DNA from: JAPOQD01 sp964620555
GTDB lineage: Bacteria > Pseudomonadota > Gammaproteobacteria > Pseudomonadales > Halieaceae
Direction: 5' to 3'
Assembly (NCBI GenBank): GCA_964620555.1
Contig: CAZUGZ010000042.1
Coordinates: 1 to 19,149, forward strand
Length of the DNA stretch: 19,149 nucleotides
Shown here: positions 14,502 through 19,149 of the stretch, piece by piece
Numbering within the stretch: position 1 is the first letter of the stretch
How the letters are laid out: the number at the start of each line of letters is the position of its first letter
The notes under the pieces: generated by a model
What the model saw: only the letters and a program-made list of their open reading frames with translations
Told to the model about the DNA's origin: nothing
Database searches by the model: none
Program-made: the position numbers and the translations under genes

Positions 14502-15704
14502 ATGAAATTCCCTCTCGCAGCTTTTCTTTCATTCCTGTTCTCAGCCGCCTGCCTGGCGGCGCCCATCCCGGCGCCACCGTCGGTTGCCGCCGGCGCGCAC
14601 CTGCTGGTGGACGCGCACAGTGGTTATGTCATCTCGGAAAACAACGCCGACCAGGCCCTGGAGCCGGCCAGTCTCACCAAGTTGATGACCAGTTACCTGC
14701 TCGCCCACGAACTGGCCGAGGGGCGGGTAAGCAACTCCGATGAGGTGCTGATCAGTCCTCTCGCCTGGGCCCAGAATCCGCTGTTCGTCGATTCCTCGCT
14801 GATGTGGGTGGAGGCGGGGACCCGGGTCCGATTGGAGGACCTGCACCGCGGCGTGGTCATTTCCTCCGGCAATGACGCCTCCCTGGCCATCGCCGAACAC
14901 CTGGGCGGCAGTGAGGCCGCCTTCGTGGACATGATGAACAGCCACGCCCGGGCACTGGGCATGACCGGGACCCGCTATACCAACTCGCACGGCCTGCCCG
15001 ACCCGGACCACTACACGACGCCCCGCGATCAGGCCATTCTGGCGAGGGAACTGATCGCCCGCTTTCCCAGGGAATACGCGCTCTACAAGGAGCGGGAGTA
15101 CACCTACAACAATATCCGGCAATACAACCGCAACGGCCTGCTGGCGGAAAACCTGGGTGTGGACGGCCTGAAAACCGGCTACACCAAGGCTGCGGGATAT
15201 TGCCTGGTGGCCTCGGCCGAACGGGATGACATGCGGCTGGTGTCGGTGATCATGGATGCCGGGAGTGTGCGTGCCCGCGAGGCCGCGACCCGGGAGCTGC
15301 TCAACTATGGCTTTCGTTTCTTCGAGACCCATGAACTCTACCAGGCTGGTGAGGAGCTGATCCACAGCCGGGTGTGGAAGGGCAAGCAGGAGCAACTGGC
15401 CCTGGCCGTCGAAGAGCCCATCTACCTGACCATCCCCCGCGGCCGTCACGACGATGTGCAGGCCTCGATGGAAATCCGGGAAACGATCGTGGCACCGGTG
15501 ACGGCCGGGAGCCAGCTCGGCCAACTGCAGGTCAGCCTCGATGGCGTAACCCTGCTGAGCGCACCCCTGGTTGCCGCAGAAGATGTCGAATTGGCGGGAT
15601 TCCTGGGCCGCCTGTGGGATTCCCTGATGCTGCTGTTTGTCGGCGAGTCCGATGGTCCCGGCATCAGCGGCGGCGCCGAACCAGGCGATGCCGCCGATAC
15701 CTGA
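14502..15704 (+). CDS. dacA: D-alanyl-D-alanine carboxypeptidase (PBP5/6 family)
   Basis: DacA removes the terminal D-Ala from peptidoglycan pentapeptides and so controls cross-linking in the periplasm. The 400-residue product has a signal peptide (MKFPLAAFLSFLFSAACLAA) and the three penicillin-binding motifs S57-L-T-K60, S122-G-N124 and K224-T-G226. The PBP5 C-terminal beta-domain (YLTIPRGRHDDVQAS) is present. An amphipathic anchor helix (FLGRLWDSLMLLF) follows, then a Gly/Glu-rich tail that is longer than in E. coli PBP5. I chose the ATG at 14502 for its signal peptide; an in-frame ATG at 14469 adds eleven residues of little sense. The 89-bp gap after rlpA is the largest in the cluster, but no convincing promoter or terminator is visible in it. 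Confidence 0.96.
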   Translation: MKFPLAAFLSFLFSAACLAAPIPAPPSVAAGAHLLVDAHSGYVISENNADQALEPASLTKLMTSYLLAHELAEGRVSNSDEVLISPLAWAQNPLFVDSSLMWVEAGTRVRLEDLHRGVVISSGNDASLAIAEHLGGSEAAFVDMMNSHARALGMTGTRYTNSHGLPDPDHYTTPRDQAILARELIARFPREYALYKEREYTYNNIRQYNRNGLLAENLGVDGLKTGYTKAAGYCLVASAERDDMRLVSVIMDAGSVRAREAATRELLNYGFRFFETHELYQAGEELIHSRVWKGKQEQLALAVEEPIYLTIPRGRHDDVQASMEIRETIVAPVTAGSQLGQLQVSLDGVTLLSAPLVAAEDVELAGFLGRLWDSLMLLFVGESDGPGISGGAEPGDAADT

Positions 15705-15706
15705 CC

Positions 15707-15976
15707 GTGGCCGAACCACCCGTCCCTCGCATTACATTTCCCTGCGATTACCCGATCAAGGTGCTGGGGCGCAGCAGCGAGGACTTCCAGCGTTTGGTGT
15801 TCGCAACCGTGGAACGGCACGCCCCCGGTTTCGACCGCCGGCGAGTGTTGCTGAAAACCAGCCGCAAGGGCACGTTTGCCTCCCTTACCCTGTTCATCAC
15901 CGCCACCGGCAGCGAGCAACTGCAGGTGCTGCACCGGGACCTCATGGACACCGGTGTGGTGCAGATGGTGCTTTGA
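15707..15976 (+). CDS. ybeD: YbeD family protein (DUF493)
   Basis: This 89-residue protein belongs to the small DUF493/YbeD family with an ACT-like alpha/beta fold, encoded between dacA and lipB in many gammaproteobacteria. The biochemical role is not established. Family features seen are ITFPCDYPIKVLGRSSEDF near the start, the central LKTSRKGTFASLTLFITA strand region, and LQVLHRDLMDTGVVQMVL at the end. The start is a GTG at 15707, two bases after the dacA stop. The frame is open further upstream inside dacA but is not conserved there. lipB starts at the next base after its TGA, so co-translation with lipB is likely. Confidence 0.92.
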   Translation: MAEPPVPRITFPCDYPIKVLGRSSEDFQRLVFATVERHAPGFDRRRVLLKTSRKGTFASLTLFITATGSEQLQVLHRDLMDTGVVQMVL

Positions 15977-16588
15977 ATGCAGGTGCGCCGCCTGGGTCTG
16001 GCGCCCTACCGGCAGACCTGGCAGGCGATGCTGGATTTCACCGCAGCCCGCGGCGAAGACAGCGAAGATGAACTGTGGCTGCTGCAGCACCCGCCGGTAT
16101 TTACCCTGGGGCAGGCCGGCCGCCGCGAGCACCTGCTGGCGCCGGGGGATATCCCGGTGCTGCCCGTGGACCGGGGAGGCCAGGTGACGTACCACGGGCC
16201 CGGTCAGTGGGTGGTCTACCCGCTGCTGGACCTGCGCCGCCGCCAACTCGGCATTCGCGACCTGATAGACCTGCTGGAACAGAGTGTGGTGCGCCTGCTG
16301 GCGACGCTGGACATCGCCGCCGCGCCGCGCCGGGAGGCACCCGGAGTTTACGTGGGTGAGCGCAAGATTGCCGCGCTGGGACTGCGGGTGAGCCGAAGAT
16401 GTTGCTACCACGGCCTGGCGCTCAACGTGGACCTGGACCTGGAACCCTTTTCCCGCATCGACCCCTGCGGTTACCCGGGCCTGCAGGTCACCTCCATCCG
16501 CCAGTGCCTGGGCCCGGCGGCCACTGTCGATGAAGAGGCCATCGGCGAGAAGCTGCTGAGCGAGTTGCTGGCCGCATTGGACGGCTGA
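15977..16588 (+). CDS. lipB: Octanoyl-ACP:protein N-octanoyltransferase
   Basis: LipB transfers octanoate from acyl carrier protein to the lipoyl domains of 2-oxoacid dehydrogenases and GcvH, before sulphur insertion by LipA. The 203-residue protein has the conserved LLQHPPVFTLGQAG, RGGQVTYHGPGQWVVYPLLDL and GVYVGERKIAALGLRV. The catalytic lysine is K130. Further on are YHGLALNVDLDLEPFSRIDPCGYPGL, with the acyl-thioester cysteine C164, and TSIRQC. It directly abuts ybeD (TGAATG). In pseudomonads and E. coli lipA lies close downstream. Here it is replaced by a repeat and a toxin-antitoxin pair, so lipA must be elsewhere if lipoate is made. Confidence 0.97.
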   Translation: MQVRRLGLAPYRQTWQAMLDFTAARGEDSEDELWLLQHPPVFTLGQAGRREHLLAPGDIPVLPVDRGGQVTYHGPGQWVVYPLLDLRRRQLGIRDLIDLLEQSVVRLLATLDIAAAPRREAPGVYVGERKIAALGLRVSRRCCYHGLALNVDLDLEPFSRIDPCGYPGLQVTSIRQCLGPAATVDEEAIGEKLLSELLAALDG

Positions 16589-16694
16589 GCCGCTTCTTCC
16601 GGCAGAGTCCCGAAGGCCGAATCAGTGGCTTTCGATGTCGCCGGTATCATCCGACCAATACGCCGTCCACCGGCTGTGGTGACGTAGACCCACC

Positions 16695-16789
16695 CCCAAT
16701 TGTCGTTTTGGCGAACGCCGGAATCCAGTGTCTTTCGGTCGTAATGGAAAGACGCTGGATGCCGGGTCAGGCCCGGCATGACGATTGGG
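16695..16789. repeat. Structured intergenic repeat (multi-stem palindrome)
   Basis: A 95-bp element is bounded by an imperfect 12-bp terminal inverted repeat (CCCAATTGTCGT and ATGACGATTGGG, 10 of 12 pairs). Inside are GGCG-AA-CGCC, a long arm (16725-16736 with 16747-16758, 11 of 12 pairs) and a perfect 8-bp hairpin ATGCCGGG/CCCGGCAT (16759-16779). The words AACGCCGGAATCCAG and CTGGATGCCGGGTCAGGCCCGGCATGACG are typical of interspersed repeats found in many proteobacterial genomes. The element carries no gene and may be non-autonomous. Confidence 0.7.
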
Positions 16790-16824
16790 AGGCATGCCGG
16801 TTGGGGGCAACTCCCGCCGAAACG

Positions 16825-16895
16825 TTGACTGTCAATGACTCCATTGTAAAATGGACATACTATATGTATAAAATAAGGCTATAAAATATGTATAA
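16825..16895. promoter_or_regulatory. Operator-like repeats at the toxin-antitoxin promoter
   Basis: Three symmetric or repeated words cluster here: the palindrome TTGAC-T-GTCAA (16825-16835), the inverted repeat ACATA-CTA-TATGT (16855-16867) touching the -10, and a perfect direct repeat ATATGTATAA at 16862-16871 and 16886-16895. The second copy covers the antitoxin start codon. Ribbon-helix-helix antitoxins generally repress their own promoters through short repeated sites, so these are the natural operator candidates. Confidence 0.45.
16844..16872 (+). promoter_or_regulatory. Promoter of the toxin-antitoxin pair
   Basis: TTGTAA (16844-16849, 4 of 6 to the -35 consensus) and TATAAA (16867-16872, 5 of 6 to the -10 consensus) are separated by exactly 17 bp. 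They lie 15 bp upstream of the antitoxin ATG, in an AT-rich island. Confidence 0.55.
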
Positions 16896-17238
16896 GCGCA
16901 CGACTATTCTGCTCGATGACGAGGCGCAGGCCGCGGCGCGCGAGCTTGCCCATCGCTATGGTTGTTCCACATCCGAAGCGATCCGCCGCTCTGTCCTGCA
17001 CCACCGGGAGACCGTGATGGGCGTGTCACCGGCGCGCAGGAAAGAGCGTGTTGAAGTGCTGAATCGAATGATTGCGCTGTTTGAAGATCACGACGTCGAG
17101 GAAGAAATTCGTCATCAAAAGCCCTCATCCTGCGCCTCAAGGAGCAGGATGAGGGCTTTTGATGACGGTTCACCTGGATACGGACTTCCTGATACACGCA
17201 TTGGGGGAGGCTGGTGGGGAGCGGCGGCGGTTGCTTGA
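16888..17238 (+). CDS. Ribbon-helix-helix antitoxin with frameshifted C-terminus
   Basis: The first 75 residues look like an intact ribbon-helix-helix (CopG/VapB-like) antitoxin: MYKRTTILLDDEAQAAAREL forms the DNA-binding strand and helix. YGCSTSEAIRRSVLHHRE is the second helix, and RKERVEVLNRMIALFEDHDVEEEIR is the start of the toxin-binding tail. After residue 75 the frame is disrupted by an inverted duplication and runs on as 41 unrelated residues (to a 116-residue total), overlapping the toxin gene by 77 nt. In the frame two bases over, 17133-17162 reads RLKEQDEGF and stop, the expected native tail, with TGA overlapping the toxin ATG. DNA binding may survive while toxin neutralisation is doubtful. 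TAAGG lies 9 nt upstream of the ATG. Confidence 0.75.
   Translation: MYKRTTILLDDEAQAAARELAHRYGCSTSEAIRRSVLHHRETVMGVSPARRKERVEVLNRMIALFEDHDVEEEIRHQKPSSCASRSRMRAFDDGSPGYGLPDTRIGGGWWGAAAVA
17110..17167. repeat. Perfect 24-bp inverted repeat at antitoxin/toxin junction
   Basis: The left arm 17110-17133 and right arm 17144-17167 are perfect reverse complements, with the 10-nt loop GCCTCAAGGA between them. The right arm contains the antitoxin's out-of-frame native tail, the toxin Shine-Dalgarno GAGGG (17151-17155) and the toxin ATG (17162). The left arm appears to be an inverted copy of the right. In RNA it would form a very stable hairpin masking toxin initiation. No T-run follows, so it is not a normal intrinsic terminator. 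Confidence 0.95.
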
Positions 17239-17557
17239 AATAGCCAATTCGGACGAGGTTATCGAGATGAGCGCGGTTGCCTGGTACGAATTCTCACGCG
17301 GCCCACGAACGCCGGAACAACTGGCTACCGGGCGTGCATTTCTGGGGAACCATGGTGTCATACCCCTATCGGAACAAATCGCTCACGCGGCAGGGGAGGT
17401 TTTTCGTCAATTGGGATCGCCGAGACGGCGTGCTGCGGACGTTGCCATTGGAGTCACTGCGGCAATGCGCGGCGCAACCCTGATCAGTTCAAATGCGCGG
17501 GACTTTGCCGGTATTCCTGATCTGGTCGTTGAAGGTCATCGCCAACGCGCTTCATGA
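17162..17557 (+). CDS. vapC: PIN-domain toxin (VapC-like ribonuclease)
   Basis: This is a 131-residue PIN-domain protein of the type that acts as an Mg-dependent endoribonuclease toxin on tRNA or rRNA. The acidic PIN residues are visible: D6 in HLDTDFLIHAL, E43 in AVAWYEFSRG, D93 in RRAADVAIGVTAA and D114 in SSNARDFAGIPDLVV. The catalytic domain therefore looks intact. The ATG at 17162 overlaps by one base a TGA that would end the native antitoxin (TGATG), the usual coupling in these pairs. Its Shine-Dalgarno GAGGG at 17151-17155 and its start codon lie within the right arm of a 24-bp inverted repeat, so translation is probably suppressed unless the hairpin is opened. A TTG one codon earlier is the alternative start. 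Confidence 0.85.
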   Translation: MTVHLDTDFLIHALGEAGGERRRLLEIANSDEVIEMSAVAWYEFSRGPRTPEQLATGRAFLGNHGVIPLSEQIAHAAGEVFRQLGSPRRRAADVAIGVTAAMRGATLISSNARDFAGIPDLVVEGHRQRAS

Positions 17558-17605
17558 ACAGGTCGAATCGGAACTGCGGTCTCCTGTTGTGCGCGGAGCC
17601 GAGCC

Positions 17606-17617
17606 CCCGGCATGACG
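17606..17617. repeat. Relic sharing 12 bp with the upstream repeat
   Basis: CCCGGCATGACG here matches 16772-16783, part of the structured repeat, exactly. The flanking bases remain similar (ATTGGGAGGCA versus GCAGGAGGGGCA). It may be the remnant of a second copy, which would place the toxin-antitoxin pair between two repeat copies. Twelve bases alone are weak evidence. Confidence 0.3.
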
Positions 17618-17639
17618 GCAGGAGGGGCACGGCGGAAAC

Positions 17640-19103
17640 CTACAACTCCATCTGCCCGCGCAGTTCTTCGACATCCTTCAGGCGCTGGTTGACCAGGGCC
17701 GAGCCGCGGTAATCCCGCGACAGCTTCAGGGCGAGGTGCAATTGCGTTTCCGCCTGATCCAGCTTGCCATTGAGAATGAAGTACTCGGCGCGGGCCCGAT
17801 GCAGGCCGGCGATATTGCCGGCCAGGCCGGAGACCTCGGCCAGCAGATACCACAATGCGGAATCGTGGGGCCGCAACCTGCTCTGCTGCAGCAGCACCTG
17901 CTCGGCAACATGGGCCTGATTGTCCTGTTGCAGCGCCCAGGCGTAGGCCATGGTCAGGGCATGGTTGTCGGGCCGCAACTGCAACTCCGCCGCCAGGGTC
18001 TGCACGGCCACCTCGCTGCGGCCGGCCTGCACATCGATTTCGGCGCTGGCGATGAGATACTCGATCTGCCGCGGGCGGAAGTCGAGCAGGCGCTGGACCT
18101 CGCGGTGCGCCTCGTCCTGCTGACCACTCTCCTGCAGCGCCAGCACCAGACCATAGAGCGCAGCTTCGCGAGACAGGGAATCGCCCACCAGTTTGTCCCG
18201 GAACCCGGCCGCCGCCCGCTGCGGGTTTTCCGCGTGGTGCAACTGTACGCGGCTGCGCATGAGGTGGAACGGCAGGCTCTCCAGCCTCACGGTCTTCGGG
18301 TACTGCCGGGCCCGGTTGCGGGTATCGCTGACCCGGCTTTCGGAAAGCGGGTGGGTGCGCAGGTATTCCGGCACCCGGTTGCGGCCCGCATAGCGGCTCG
18401 CCGCCAGCATGCGCTCGAACATGGCGGGTGCGGCGTGTGGGTCCATGCCCGCGGCGACCAGGTTGCGCATGCCGACGCGGTCCGCCTCCTGCTCATTGGC
18501 GCGGCTGAAGCGCAACCGGGATTCCAGGGCGGCGGCCTGCGTTGCCGAGAGGGCGGCCAGCCCGGCGGAACTGCCGCTGGTGGCTACCAGCACCAGGCCC
18601 GCCAACATGCCGGCCAGGGTCCAGGGTTGTTGCTGTTGCTGGCGTTCCACGCCGCGGGAAAAATGGTTTTGGCTGAGGTGCGCAAGTTCGTGGGTCAGCA
18701 CGGTGGCCAGTTCCGCTTCGCTCTGGGCATAGAGCAGCAACCCGCTGTGCACGCCGATGACGCCACCGGGGACGGCGAAGGCATTGAGCACCGGGTTGTC
18801 CACCACCACCAGCTCGAGCCGGCGGTCCTGCAACTCGCTGTGGCTGGCCAGTTTGTAGAGGAGGTCCTCCAGGTAGGTCTGCAGCTGCGGGTCGTCCAGG
18901 GTGGTGACCCGGGAGCGAAACACGCGCAGCCAGGCCCTGCCCAGGCGGTATTCCTGCTCGGCTGAAAACAGGCCCGCGCTGCTGTTGCCAAGGTTGGGGA
19001 GATTGATTTCATCCGCGGGGGCGGAGCTGGCGACAAACAGCAGGGCGGCCAGCGACCACTGTCCGGCGATTCTGATCAAAGCGGGGACTCGGATGCAGGG
19101 CAC
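17640..19103 (-). CDS. bepA: Periplasmic M48 metalloprotease / chaperone BepA (YfgC)
   Basis: BepA works at the outer membrane. In E. coli it helps LptD mature to its correctly disulfide-bonded form and degrades stalled or misassembled LptD and BamA. The 487-residue product equals the family length. It has a signal peptide (hydrophobic WSLAALLFVASSAPA) and a peptidase M48 domain (about 45-265). The zinc motif is H138-E-L-A-H142, with third ligand E204 in NEQEAD and the regulatory-histidine counterpart H251 in RTHPLSESR. A C-terminal TPR array (about 310-480) completes it. The start is a GTG at 19103 with no strong Shine-Dalgarno. Its stop lies 82 bp from that of the convergent toxin gene, with no obvious terminator between them. 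A Gln-rich stretch (152-160) follows the zinc site. Confidence 0.94.
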   Translation of the reverse strand: MPCIRVPALIRIAGQWSLAALLFVASSAPADEINLPNLGNSSAGLFSAEQEYRLGRAWLRVFRSRVTTLDDPQLQTYLEDLLYKLASHSELQDRRLELVVVDNPVLNAFAVPGGVIGVHSGLLLYAQSEAELATVLTHELAHLSQNHFSRGVERQQQQQPWTLAGMLAGLVLVATSGSSAGLAALSATQAAALESRLRFSRANEQEADRVGMRNLVAAGMDPHAAPAMFERMLAASRYAGRNRVPEYLRTHPLSESRVSDTRNRARQYPKTVRLESLPFHLMRSRVQLHHAENPQRAAAGFRDKLVGDSLSREAALYGLVLALQESGQQDEAHREVQRLLDFRPRQIEYLIASAEIDVQAGRSEVAVQTLAAELQLRPDNHALTMAYAWALQQDNQAHVAEQVLLQQSRLRPHDSALWYLLAEVSGLAGNIAGLHRARAEYFILNGKLDQAETQLHLALKLSRDYRGSALVNQRLKDVEELRGQMEL

Positions 19104-19149
19104 CGGATTACTGTAGGTGGTTCCGCGCCGAGTAGCAACCGCTACCGCC

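Larger units (their letters stand above)
16589..16887. other. Intergenic accessory segment after lipB
   Basis: This 299-bp stretch contains no supported gene. Its first 100 bases are unremarkable and hold no clear terminator for lipB. The middle (16695-16789) is a strongly folded interspersed repeat. The last 65 bases become abruptly AT-rich and contain the promoter and repeated operator-like words of the toxin-antitoxin pair. Conceptual translations across the repeat read like HAGPDPASS and LDSGVRQND, typical of such repeats and not evidence of a protein. Confidence 0.6.

Noticed and set aside
14541..15719. Minus-strand frame opposite dacA
   Set aside because: It is antisense to DacA, which has all three penicillin-binding motifs; no domain is visible in the frame.
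16471..16810. Small minus-strand frames reading RHPASFHYDRKTLDSGVRQND or HAGPDPASS
   Set aside because: These are translations of the folded intergenic repeat, a common source of false small proteins.
17110..17170. Intrinsic terminator for the antitoxin
   Set aside because: The hairpin is strong, but GACGGTTCACC rather than a T-run follows, and the toxin start lies inside it.
1..19149. CRISPR arrays, tRNA, rRNA, prophage or complete insertion sequences
   Set aside because: No regularly spaced repeats, tRNA-like cloverleaf, transposase or integrase gene was recognised.

Overview
The window is a GC-rich bacterial chromosome segment, and its gene content is gammaproteobacterial. It carries lptD-surA, bfd/bfr, and a long cluster running proA-nadD-rsfS-rlmH-mrdA-rodA-mltB-rlpA-dacA-ybeD-lipB. 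From general knowledge, this is the order seen in Pseudomonas aeruginosa (PA4007 down to PA3997), and lptD-surA beside murU also recalls pseudomonads. The adjacent rpe, the missing amgK and the missing lipA suggest a relative rather than a true Pseudomonas, possibly a marine lineage. The family cannot be fixed from the sequence alone.

Layout. Positions 92-3788 (minus strand) hold lptD followed by surA with an 8-base overlap: the outer-membrane LPS translocon and the periplasmic chaperone for outer-membrane proteins. Positions 3937-5767 (plus strand) hold murU (peptidoglycan recycling), rpe (pentose phosphate pathway) and grxD (CGFS monothiol glutaredoxin). Positions 5777-6569 (minus strand) hold bfd then bfr, for iron release and storage, with a good Fur-box candidate in front of bfd. 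Positions 6746-16588 (plus strand) hold an almost gapless run of eleven genes. It covers proline and NAD synthesis, ribosome silencing and 23S rRNA methylation, the elongasome pair PBP2/RodA, three further cell-wall enzymes (MltB, RlpA, DacA), YbeD and the lipoyl transferase LipB. Stop and start codons overlap repeatedly, which indicates one co-transcribed and partly translationally coupled unit.

From 16589 the conserved block gives way to an accessory patch. It contains a strongly folded intergenic repeat (16695-16789) and an AT-rich promoter with repeated operator-like words. It then has a ribbon-helix-helix antitoxin / PIN toxin pair (16888-17557) and a short relic sharing 12 bases with the repeat. 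Beyond it, bepA (minus strand) encodes an M48 metalloprotease with TPRs.

The most striking observation is a perfect 24-bp inverted repeat with a 10-nt loop at 17110-17167, at the antitoxin/toxin junction. The right arm plus loop reads, in another frame, as a normal antitoxin tail (RLKEQDEGF, stop) whose TGA overlaps the toxin ATG. The left arm looks like an inverted duplication of that tail. It has shifted the antitoxin frame after about residue 75, given it an unrelated tail running 77 nt into the toxin gene, and placed the toxin Shine-Dalgarno and ATG inside a long hairpin. One event may therefore have both damaged the antitoxin and locked toxin translation.
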